A DNA stretch of 5,139 nt from Synergistaceae bacterium UBA4088 (lineage in GTDB: Bacteria; Synergistota; Synergistia; Synergistales; Thermovirgaceae): NCBI GenBank assembly GCA_002382605.1, contig DFYG01000184.1, positions 1-5,139 of the forward strand, read 5' to 3'. This document shows positions 1-5,139 of the stretch, piece by piece; position 1 is the stretch's first letter, and the number at the start of each line of letters is the position of its first letter. The position numbers and the translations under genes are program-made. The notes beneath the pieces were generated by a model, which was given only the letters and a program-made list of their open reading frames with translations, had not been told where the DNA came from and did not search any database.

Positions 1-521
1 CTGTAATGGTTGGGGTCGGGACTGTAATCCTTGACGACCCGTTGCTTACGGTCCGAAATGTGGCGGGAAGGGATCCGGCCGTAGTCGTGCTTGATCCTGC
101 TTTCAGGACCCCTCCGGATTCAAGGATCTTGAATTCAAAATGCATGATCTACGGTCTATCGGGATCTTCACCGTCGAGGAAGAGGATTCTGTCAGACAAG
201 GGGTGCCTGGTTCACGAACTGGAAGGAGATGGTTCGGGTCTTCTTCCTCTTGCTTCTGTTCTGGGATCCCTGGCAGACCAGGGGGTCAATTATCTTCTTG
301 TAGAGGGTGGCCCAAAGGTTCTGGGATCTTTCCTGAAAGAGCGCTTTTTTGACGGGGTATCCATCTTTTTTTCCCCGGGATTCGCGGGAGATGGCAAAAC
401 CATCGGCTCGGGTTTCAGACTTGAAAGCCTTGCCGAAGCTGTTGGCATCCGGATCGAATCCTTAAGGATCGTTGACGGAGACCTGTGGGTGGAAGGAGCG
501 AATATTTGTTTACCGGATTGA
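1..521 (+). CDS. ribD: RibD, C-terminal reductase domain (5' end outside window)
   Basis: Bifunctional diaminohydroxyphosphoribosylaminopyrimidine deaminase / 5-amino-6-(5-phosphoribosylamino)uracil reductase, which performs the second and third steps of the pyrimidine branch of riboflavin synthesis in the cytosol. Only about 172 codons of the NADPH-dependent reductase domain are present. The reading frame is open to the left edge, and the ATG at position 6 is an internal Met. What is seen: VGVGTVILDDPLLTVR, matching the family's VG-x-GT-x3-DDP-x-LTVR block, then LLVEGGPKVLGSFL, the conserved EGG strand and loop, then a SPGFAGDG segment and the usual VDGDLWVEG end. The zinc deaminase domain with its HAE and PC-x8-C motifs, about 200 residues, must lie upstream. 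The final codons overlap the start of ribE by 16 nt, consistent with coupled translation. Nothing suggests that the visible part is broken. Identification is secure from motif and neighbours. Confidence 0.95.
   Translation, partial: VMVGVGTVILDDPLLTVRNVAGRDPAVVVLDPAFRTPPDSRILNSKCMIYGLSGSSPSRKRILSDKGCLVHELEGDGSGLLPLASVLGSLADQGVNYLLVEGGPKVLGSFLKERFFDGVSIFFSPGFAGDGKTIGSGFRLESLAEAVGIRIESLRIVDGDLWVEGANICLPD
491..498 (+). promoter_or_regulatory. Ribosome binding site that sets the ribE TTG start
   Basis: GGAAGGAG lies 7 nt before the TTG at 506. The upstream in-frame GTG at 485 has no comparable purine-rich site, so this site favours the TTG start inside the end of ribD. Confidence 0.75.
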
Positions 522-1153
522 TAGAATCTACCGGCGCCATTGTTTCTTCAAACCAGAAAAATGAAGTAAGAGAAATAGTTATCGGCGGAGTTTCCTTTGC
601 ATCCGATCTGAAGGAAGGCGATTCGGTCTCTGTGTCAGGAGCCTGCCTTACAGTAACATGGATCGGATCCGGGGTGTTTGCGGTAGAAATGATACCCGAA
701 ACATATGAAAATACGATCCTTGGTTTCGTTTCAGCCGGTTACAGAGTAAATCTTGAAAGGTCTATGATGGCATCAGGAAGGTTTGAAGGCCATATAGTCA
801 CTGGACACGTGGATACCGTCGGAAGGATTTCAAATATCATAAGGAAAGGCAGATCCCGGGAGGCTCTGATCGAGATCGAACCGCCCTTGAGCAGATATGT
901 CGTCAGAAAAGGGTCCGTTTCTGTTCAGGGCGTCAGCCTCACCGTAATGGATGCCGGAAACGGGTTCTTCCGGATCGGTCTGATCCCCAAAACTCTTGAA
1001 ACAACGACATTGAATGATCTTGAGGCCGGTTCCATCGTCAATATCGAGTTTGACATCGTCTCAAAATATATCGAAACCCTTCTCGCCGGAAGGTCCGGTG
1101 AAACGGGAAAACCTCTTACCATGGAGCGTCTTGGCGAAATGGGGTGGGTCTGA
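506..1153 (+). CDS. ribE: Riboflavin synthase alpha chain (RibE)
   Basis: Converts two molecules of 6,7-dimethyl-8-ribityllumazine into riboflavin and the recyclable pyrimidine, the last step of the pathway; the family works as a homotrimer in the cytosol. I place the start at TTG 506, giving MFTGLIES, the near-invariant family N-terminus, with 215 residues, a typical length. The GTG at 485 in the same frame would add seven atypical residues (MGGRSEY). Two internally repeated lumazine-binding domains are visible. The first has GDSVSVSGACLTV (Cys47) and IPETYENTIL. The second starts near GHIVTGHVD (residues 95-103) and has KGSVSVQGVSLTV and IPKTLETTTL. The VNIEFDIVSKYIETLL tail is the usual C-terminal trimerisation helix region. 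The gene overlaps ribD by 16 nt and ends 24 nt before ribBA, so it is mid-operon. In E. coli-style nomenclature this enzyme is ribC; in Bacillus-style operons it is ribE. Very confident. Confidence 0.96.
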   Translation: MFTGLIESTGAIVSSNQKNEVREIVIGGVSFASDLKEGDSVSVSGACLTVTWIGSGVFAVEMIPETYENTILGFVSAGYRVNLERSMMASGRFEGHIVTGHVDTVGRISNIIRKGRSREALIEIEPPLSRYVVRKGSVSVQGVSLTVMDAGNGFFRIGLIPKTLETTTLNDLEAGSIVNIEFDIVSKYIETLLAGRSGETGKPLTMERLGEMGWV

Positions 1154-1160
1154 TTGAAGC

Positions 1161-1170
1161 AGGAGGAGAG
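1161..1170 (+). promoter_or_regulatory. Ribosome binding site deciding the ribBA start
   Basis: AGGAGGAGAG, whose 3' end is 7 nt before the ATG at 1178. The in-frame TTG at 1154 lies upstream of this site and has no site of its own, so ATG 1178 is preferred. Confidence 0.75.
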
Positions 1171-1177
1171 AGATACA

Positions 1178-2422
1178 ATGAGCAAGAATTCGCAAAACAG
1201 CCTTATGGGTACTGTTGATGAGGCATTAGACATCATACGCGGGGGCGGCATGATAATCGTAGTCGACGATGAATCAAGGGAGAACGAAGGAGACCTCATT
1301 ATGGCAGCTGAATTGGTCAGGTCCGAGGACATAAATTTCATGGCTTCTCAGGCGAGAGGCCTTATTTGTGTTCCTGTCGATGATAAAATTGCCGGGAAGC
1401 TGGGGCTTCCTCCCATGGTTCGGGAAAATACGGATCTTCACACCACAGCTTTCACAGTCAGTGTCGACGCCTGTGAGGGTACTACCACAGGAATATCAGC
1501 CGGAGAAAGGGCAGTGACGGCAAGGCTTCTGGCAAGCCCTGACGCAAAGCCTGAAATGTTCAGAAGACCGGGGCACATGTTTCCTTTAATAGGCCGAAGC
1601 GGAGGGGTCCTGAAACGTGCAGGTCATACGGAAGCCGCTGTCGATCTCGCACGCTTGGCCGGTCTTGCTCCCGTTGGTGTGATCTGCGAGATCATGAAAG
1701 AGGACGGAACTATGGCCAGGCTCCCTGACCTGGCGGAGTACGCTGCAATACATGGCCTCAAGATAATTTCTATCAAGGATCTTATAAGATACCGCAACCG
1801 GAAAGATCGGCTTGTTGAAAAGGTAGCTGAGGTTCACCTCCCAACTGAGAACGGCGATTTTACTGTTCACGCCTACCGGTTCATTCTTGATGAGATGAAA
1901 GACAGGATCCACCTTGCGCTTGTGAAGGGTATCATTGCTCCCGGAGATGAGACTCTTGTCAGGGTTCATTCTGAGTGTTTGACCGGTGACGTTCTCGGTT
2001 CTCTGAGATGCGATTGCGGACCACAGCTTCGTACTGCCCTGAAAATGATAGAGGCTGAAGGGAGCGGGGTTTTTCTTTACATGCGCCAGGAGGGGCGGGG
2101 AATAGGACTCCTTGAGAAACTCCATGCCTATGAACTTCAGGAGAAAGGTATGGATACCGTTGAAGCCAACGAAGCGCTCGGATTCAAGCCCGACCTCAGG
2201 GAGTACGGCATCGGAGCGCAGATACTTGCGGACCTTGGTCTACAGAAAATCCGCCTTGTCACTAATAACCCAAGAAAGATCATCGGACTTGAAGGATATG
2301 GCCTTGAGGTCGTAGAAAGAGTTCCGCTGGTCATTTCTCCAAACTCATTCAACGAGAAATACCTGGAGACAAAAGAACACAAACTGGGGCACCTGCTTCA
2401 TTTCAAGGACATCACCGGATAA
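1178..2422 (+). CDS. ribBA: Bifunctional DHBP synthase / GTP cyclohydrolase II (RibBA)
   Basis: A fusion of the two entry enzymes of riboflavin synthesis, 414 residues from ATG 1178, a normal length. Residues 1 to about 205 are 3,4-dihydroxy-2-butanone-4-phosphate synthase, acting on ribulose 5-phosphate. Seen are the metal-binding acidic loop [11 protein letters not shown] (residues 30-40), [21 protein letters not shown] (130-137) and [10 protein letters not shown] from residue 149. Residues from about 210 are GTP cyclohydrolase II, which opens GTP with loss of formate and pyrophosphate. The zinc cysteines are Cys267, Cys278 and Cys280 in the C-x10-C-x-C spacing. [15 protein letters not shown] and [11 protein letters not shown] follow, then D339-L-R341, matching the catalytic Asp and Arg of E. 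coli RibA, and VTNNPRK. Both halves therefore look active, unlike some RibBA proteins with one degenerate half. It sits 24 nt after ribE and 44 nt before ribH in the same operon. Very confident. Confidence 0.97.
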   Translation: MSKNSQNSLMGTVDEALDIIRGGGMIIVVDDESRENEGDLIMAAELVRSEDINFMASQARGLICVPVDDKIAGKLGLPPMVRENTDLHTTAFTVSVDACEGTTTGISAGERAVTARLLASPDAKPEMFRRPGHMFPLIGRSGGVLKRAGHTEAAVDLARLAGLAPVGVICEIMKEDGTMARLPDLAEYAAIHGLKIISIKDLIRYRNRKDRLVEKVAEVHLPTENGDFTVHAYRFILDEMKDRIHLALVKGIIAPGDETLVRVHSECLTGDVLGSLRCDCGPQLRTALKMIEAEGSGVFLYMRQEGRGIGLLEKLHAYELQEKGMDTVEANEALGFKPDLREYGIGAQILADLGLQKIRLVTNNPRKIIGLEGYGLEVVERVPLVISPNSFNEKYLETKEHKLGHLLHFKDITG

Positions 2423-2440
2423 ATTTTCTACCCGGGTGAT
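2411..2440 (+). other. Imperfect hairpin spanning the ribBA stop codon
   Basis: ATCACC (2411-2416) pairs with GGTGAT (2435-2440), and GG/CC pairs extend the stem past one bulged G, giving about 8 bp around an AT-rich loop that contains the TAA stop. The right arm also carries the palindrome ACCCGGGT. No T-run follows on this strand (the next bases are CATTTAAAAAAA), so it is not a standard terminator. It could affect mRNA stability or ribH translation, or be chance. Confidence 0.3.
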
Positions 2441-2452
2441 CATTTAAAAAAA

Positions 2453-2460
2453 GGAAGGGA
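2453..2460 (+). promoter_or_regulatory. Ribosome binding site for ribH
   Basis: GGAAGGGA lies 6 nt before ATG 2467. An ATG at 2460 overlaps this site and is in a different frame. The in-frame ATG at 2476 is 15 nt away, too far. The site supports ATG 2467. Confidence 0.7.
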
Positions 2461-2466
2461 TGCCGA

Positions 2467-2961
2467 ATGCGGATCATGCAGGGCAAACTGATCGGAACGG
2501 GTCTGCGTTTTCTTATCGCTGTGTCGAGGTTCAACGAACTGATCTCCTCAAGGCTTCTGGAAGGGGCCAGGGATTTTCTTCTAAGACACGATGTATCACC
2601 AAAGGATATCGATGTAGTCTGGGTACCCGGATCCTGGGAGCTTCCCCTGATCATCCGGGAATGTGCACTTACAGGAAAGTACGATGCTTTGATCGCCCTG
2701 GGAGCGATCATTCGGGGAGACACCCCCCATTTTGATTTTGTGGCCGCCGAAGTTTCCAAGGGACTTGCAATGGTCGAGATGGAACAGAGAGTTCCGGTAT
2801 CATTCGGGGTTTTGACCTGTGATACCCTGGAACAGGCGCTACTCAGGGCGGGTAGCAAATCAGGGAACAAGGGCTCCGATGCCGCTGCTGCAGCGATCGA
2901 GATGGCGGATCTGCTGAGGAACATGAGATCCAAATCAGCCGGAGATGACCGCGATGCTTGA
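2467..2961 (+). CDS. ribH: 6,7-dimethyl-8-ribityllumazine synthase (RibH)
   Basis: Condenses 5-amino-6-ribitylaminouracil with 3,4-dihydroxy-2-butanone 4-phosphate to give lumazine, the substrate of RibE, so it joins the two branches supplied by RibD and RibBA. It is 164 residues, slightly above the usual 150-160 because of a short polar C-terminal tail (RSKSAGDDRDA). Seen are the substrate-ring-stacking SRFNELIS region with Phe in the usual place, VPGSWELPL, the DALIALGAIIRGDTPHFDFV block with catalytic His88 (same number as in Bacillus subtilis), PVSFGVLTCDTLEQA, and RAGSKSGNKG with the phosphate-binding Arg, then AAAAAIEMADLL. The family forms pentamers or 60-subunit icosahedral capsids; which applies here cannot be told from the sequence. 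The end overlaps serS by 8 nt. Very confident. Confidence 0.97.
   Translation: MRIMQGKLIGTGLRFLIAVSRFNELISSRLLEGARDFLLRHDVSPKDIDVVWVPGSWELPLIIRECALTGKYDALIALGAIIRGDTPHFDFVAAEVSKGLAMVEMEQRVPVSFGVLTCDTLEQALLRAGSKSGNKGSDAAAAAIEMADLLRNMRSKSAGDDRDA
2941..2944 (+). promoter_or_regulatory. Ribosome binding site within ribH that sets the serS start
   Basis: GGAG lies 9 nt before ATG 2954. The in-frame ATG at 2945 directly abuts this site with no spacing, so it cannot use it. The core is short, and translation of serS is probably helped by ribosomes finishing ribH. Confidence 0.5.
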
Positions 2962-4246
2962 TATCCGGATTTTCAGGGAAAACCCCGAAGATCTGAAGCA
3001 AAACCTGAAGAGCAGGAACGGAAATTTCCCTGTCGATGAGATCATCAGCCTTGATGCAGAAAGAAGGAGAATTCTTACCCTGACGGACGAACTCAAGGCC
3101 GAACGGAACAGGGGCTCCAGAGAGATAGCAGAGATCAAGAAAACAGGAGCCGAACCATTTGAACTTATGGATAAAATGCGTTCCATAGGGGAAGAGATCA
3201 AAAAGAACGATTCAGGAATAATCGAACTCGAGACGCGAATTCAGGCCCTCCTTCTCGAGATCCCGAACCTCCCGCACTCCTCGGTGCCCGTGGGAGAGGA
3301 CGAAGAAGCGAACGCCGAGGTCCGTGCTTTCGGCATCCCGAGAGAGTTTGACTTTGAGCCGAAAGCTCACTGGGATCTTGGAGAAGAGCTCGGAATAATG
3401 GATTTTGAAAGGGGTGTTCGTCTTGCGGAGAGCCGTTTCACAGTCCTAAGGGGCTCAGGAGCCCGTCTTTCAAGAGCTCTTATCAACTTCATGCTGCATG
3501 TCCATACAACAGAACATGGATTTCTGGAGATAGAGCCTCCGTTTCTGGTCAACAGCGAGACAATGAAGGGCACCGGCCAGCTTCCCAAATTTGCTGAAGA
3601 TCTTTATTCATGTTCTTCAGATGATCTCTGGCTCATTCCCACTGCGGAAGTGCCCCTGACCAACCTGCACAGAGGGGAGATAATCCCGGAGGAGGATCTT
3701 CCCCTTTACTATACTGCTTATACACCCTGCTTTAGAAGGGAAGCCGGCAGCCATGGCCGTGACGTCAGAGGAATGCTCAGGCAGCACCAGTTCGACAAGG
3801 TCGAACTGGTGAAGATCTGTTCTCAGGAAGACAGCTTTCAGGAACTTGAGTCGCTGACCCTTGCGGCGGAACAGATACTTGTCAGACTGGGGCTTCCATT
3901 CAGGACAGTCATACTCTCAACCGGTGACATGGGCTTTTCCGCGAGGAAAACCTATGACCTTGAAGTCTGGATCCCATCCCAGGGTAAATACAGAGAGATC
4001 AGTTCCTGCAGCAATTGCGGGGATTTTCAGGCCAGGAGGATGAATACCCGCTACAGGGCAAAGAGCGGAGGGAAAGTTCAGTTCGTGCATACTCTGAATG
4101 GTTCGGGGATAGCTGTTGGTAGATGCCTGATAGCGATCCTTGAGAACTACCAGACCGAAAATGGCTCAGTAGTCATACCTGAAGCTCTTGTGCCGTACAT
4201 GGACGGGGTCTCGGTCATAGAAAAACCCTTTAAAAAGCTGACTTGA
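2954..4246 (+). CDS. serS: Seryl-tRNA synthetase (SerRS)
   Basis: Class II aminoacyl-tRNA synthetase that charges tRNA-Ser (and tRNA-Sec where present) with serine in the cytosol. It is 430 residues from ATG 2954, the normal bacterial length; this start gives MLDIRIFRENPEDL, the typical N-terminus, whereas ATG 2945 would add MTA. Residues about 27-100 are the charged helical-arm coiled coil that contacts the tRNA long variable arm. The catalytic core has motif 1 ending in FLEIEPPFLV, the serine-binding T230-A-E232 within PTAEVPLTN, motif 2 with FRREAGSHGRDVRG (Phe260, Arg261, Arg262, Glu263) running into RQHQFDKVELV, SSCSNCGDFQARR (from residue 350), and motif 3 GSGIAVGRCLIAILENYQ with Arg390. 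It overlaps ribH by 8 nt and has no leader of its own, so no T-box is possible here. It is probably cotranscribed with the rib genes unless a promoter lies inside ribH. Very confident in identity. Confidence 0.97.
   Translation: MLDIRIFRENPEDLKQNLKSRNGNFPVDEIISLDAERRRILTLTDELKAERNRGSREIAEIKKTGAEPFELMDKMRSIGEEIKKNDSGIIELETRIQALLLEIPNLPHSSVPVGEDEEANAEVRAFGIPREFDFEPKAHWDLGEELGIMDFERGVRLAESRFTVLRGSGARLSRALINFMLHVHTTEHGFLEIEPPFLVNSETMKGTGQLPKFAEDLYSCSSDDLWLIPTAEVPLTNLHRGEIIPEEDLPLYYTAYTPCFRREAGSHGRDVRGMLRQHQFDKVELVKICSQEDSFQELESLTLAAEQILVRLGLPFRTVILSTGDMGFSARKTYDLEVWIPSQGKYREISSCSNCGDFQARRMNTRYRAKSGGKVQFVHTLNGSGIAVGRCLIAILENYQTENGSVVIPEALVPYMDGVSVIEKPFKKLT
3785..3811 (+). repeat. Perfect 12-bp inverted repeat, 3-nt loop, inside serS
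   Basis: CACCAGTTCGAC (3785-3796), loop AAG, then GTCGAACTGGTG (3800-3811), exact reverse complements. It lies just after motif 2 and encodes HQFDKVELV. The conserved peptide, with codons such as CAC/GTG, CAG/CTG and TTCGAC/GTCGAA, predisposes this stretch to be self-complementary, but the codon choices make it perfect. In mRNA it would be a strong stem. There is no T-run after it, so it is not a terminator. Confidence 0.8.
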
Positions 4247-4267
4247 ACGTTGTTTTCATGGTAAAAT
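4238..4267 (+). promoter_or_regulatory. Possible extended -10 promoter for the downstream membrane gene
   Basis: TGGTAAAAT (4259-4267) fits an extended -10 (TGn plus TAAAAT, five of six to consensus). A weak -35, CTGACT at 4238-4243, sits 18 nt upstream and overlaps the end of serS. A start near 4274 would give a short leader of about 40 nt. Matches of this quality occur by chance, so this is tentative. Confidence 0.3.
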
Positions 4268-4300
4268 CACAAGCAGATCCTGTTCATGTCCTTTAAACCC

Positions 4301-4307
4301 GGGGAGG
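4301..4307 (+). promoter_or_regulatory. Ribosome binding site for the membrane protein gene
   Basis: GGGGAGG lies 7 nt before ATG 4315, a strong site with ideal spacing. It supports both the start and the reality of the gene. Confidence 0.75.
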
Positions 4308-4314
4308 ATTAAGA

Positions 4315-5139
4315 ATGCCTGCGGATGTTCGTGAAGTGCAGGGTATTGTTTTTTTGGCCCTTTCCCTTTTCGTCTCGTTTTTTGTGATCCAGAGAATATC
4401 GAAAAAGGCTCTCGAAAGGGACCAGTATCAGTTCCTTAAGGATGTCAGTCTTTTGGCGGCCTGGGCCCTTTGCGGTATCTGGGCATCCGACCCCTCTGTA
4501 CGTCTGGTTGTTTCCCTGGGTTTAATTTCCGCGATAATCGGTGTCGGACAGCGCGTTGTTCCCCGATTTCCCTGGGCGGCAGGTTTCTTTGGCATCGGGA
4601 TCCTTCTTTCCGTTTCAGGTCTTGGAATATCCTTCATTGGTTTCCCAAACGGAGAGTTTATTTTTCTGAGTCGTTTCTCCTCCCTGATGGCCACTGCCCT
4701 GTGGGTTGGTATTTTCCCTCTTCTTTTACAGGAGATGGATCAGATCCCCGGGCTTGCGGGCATCCTTTCGGCCATCACCTGGGTGGTCATGCTTATTGTC
4801 ACAGGAATGTCCAGGCAGCATATTTCCGGAGCTTTTTACATGACCTTCATGGGTGTTGTTATACTCGCCGTCTTCTGGAGCCGTCACGGAAACTCCTACC
4901 GACGCCTTGGTGAACCCGTTGCAGCCCTCTGGGGCACACTCATAGCCGGGACTTCTATCCTGGGAGTGAGCAAAGGGGTTACTTTCTCGATTCTTATGCT
5001 TATCCCCCTGGGGCTTTTCGCTATACCTATGGCTGAGGCTTCCTTCAACATCGTCAGCCGGGCTTTTTCCTCCAGATCCCAGGGCTCTCTCTTCCTTTAC
5101 AGGAGGCTTGTGAGCAAGGGGTTCGACCATACACCTGCC
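4315..5139 (+). CDS. Polytopic membrane protein, WecA/MraY-like fold with lost catalytic motifs (3' end outside window)
   Basis: An uninterrupted frame of 275 codons from ATG 4315, open at the right edge. Nine hydrophobic segments are visible at about residues 10-27, 42-57, 62-79, 87-107, 118-138, 146-164, 171-188, 200-218 and 222-240, then a basic loop. By eye the order of landmarks follows polyprenyl-phosphate sugar-1-phosphate transferases (WecA/TagO/MraY). LGLISA (68-73) stands where the family has LGLIDD. W130-V-G...M-D142-Q-I-P-G-L-A-G149 stands where it has W-x-V-G...N-x2-N-x2-DG-x-DGLAG. RRLGE (196-200) replaces IFMGD. SILGVSKG (214-221) and IPMAEASFNIVSR match the next helices. LFLYRRLVSKGFDH (259-272) replaces HLHHRL...GFSH. 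The early D-x-P-x2-R-x2-H...PRxGG loop is absent. Expected role of the family is loading a sugar phosphate onto a lipid carrier at the inner membrane; this copy is probably not catalytic. It is 68 nt after serS. The membrane-protein call is firm; family membership is my inference without a search. Confidence 0.8.
   Translation, partial: MPADVREVQGIVFLALSLFVSFFVIQRISKKALERDQYQFLKDVSLLAAWALCGIWASDPSVRLVVSLGLISAIIGVGQRVVPRFPWAAGFFGIGILLSVSGLGISFIGFPNGEFIFLSRFSSLMATALWVGIFPLLLQEMDQIPGLAGILSAITWVVMLIVTGMSRQHISGAFYMTFMGVVILAVFWSRHGNSYRRLGEPVAALWGTLIAGTSILGVSKGVTFSILMLIPLGLFAIPMAEASFNIVSRAFSSRSQGSLFLYRRLVSKGFDHTPA

Noticed and set aside
1..5. ATG at position 6 as the true start of the first gene
   Set aside because: The frame is open to the left edge, the protein begins in the middle of the RibD reductase domain, and no ribosome binding site can be seen; it is a window truncation.
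458..469. 12-bp perfect palindrome ATCCTTAAGGAT in ribD
   Set aside because: Six-base arms with no loop are expected about once per 5 kb by chance, and it lies inside coding sequence.
925..1341. 138-codon minus-strand open frame across the ribE/ribBA junction
   Set aside because: It is antisense to two well-identified genes, rich in Ser, Arg and Pro as expected of a shadow frame, and lacks domain signals.
1586..2125. 179-codon open frame on the minus strand
   Set aside because: It lies wholly opposite ribBA, whose motifs are intact through this stretch. The translation has no recognisable domain.
2460..2735. Alternative ATG at 2460 in another frame at the start of ribH
   Set aside because: It overlaps the ribosome binding site itself and encodes no known protein; ATG 2467 gives lumazine synthase.
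2412..2933. 173-codon minus-strand open frame opposite ribH
   Set aside because: Ser/Ala-rich shadow of ribH with no supported function.
2941..2953. Possible T-box or other leader for serS
   Set aside because: serS starts inside ribH, so there is no non-coding space for a leader RNA.
3451..3464. GGGCTC-AG-GAGCCC followed by GTCTTT, resembling a terminator stem
   Set aside because: The loop is only 2 nt, the T-run is short and it lies in the middle of serS coding sequence.
4470..4913. 147-codon plus-strand frame and a 134-codon minus-strand frame (4726-5130) over the membrane gene
   Set aside because: The frame from ATG 4315 has a strong ribosome binding site, stays open to the edge and shows nine regular hydrophobic helices. 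The others show Cys/Arg/His-rich shadow composition.

Overview
The window is a tightly packed, single-strand (+) gene block. It holds the 3' part of ribD, then complete ribE, ribBA, ribH and serS, then the first 275 codons of a polytopic membrane protein that runs off the right edge. The gene order and the fused ribBA are those of the Bacillus-type riboflavin operon, so the source is a bacterium. Base composition is close to balanced. The best guess from gene style and from the serS neighbourhood is an anaerobic diderm of the Synergistota type. That is an impression from the proteins, not something the window proves.

Region 1-2961 is the riboflavin biosynthesis operon. RibBA provides both entry reactions (GTP ring opening, and ribulose 5-phosphate to the four-carbon unit). 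RibD deaminates and reduces the pyrimidine. RibH joins the two branches to lumazine, and RibE dismutates lumazine to riboflavin. Junctions are short or overlapping: ribD/ribE overlap by 16 nt, ribE-ribBA are 24 nt apart, ribBA-ribH are 44 nt apart and ribH/serS overlap by 8 nt. The operon promoter and any FMN riboswitch would lie left of the window, upstream of ribD. All catalytic signatures I can check look intact.

Region 2954-4246 is seryl-tRNA synthetase, whose start lies inside the end of ribH, so it looks like the fifth gene of the same transcript. Its motif 2 coding region contains a perfect 12-bp inverted repeat with a 3-nt loop.

Region 4247-5139 has a 68-nt spacer with a possible extended -10 promoter and no terminator, then a nine-helix membrane protein. 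By eye, this protein follows the architecture of the MraY/WecA/TagO polyprenyl-phosphate sugar-1-phosphate transferases, but nearly every catalytic residue is substituted. It is therefore a candidate pseudoenzyme and the most interesting item here. There is no mobile element, CRISPR array, tRNA or rRNA, and no gene-free stretch over 300 bases.
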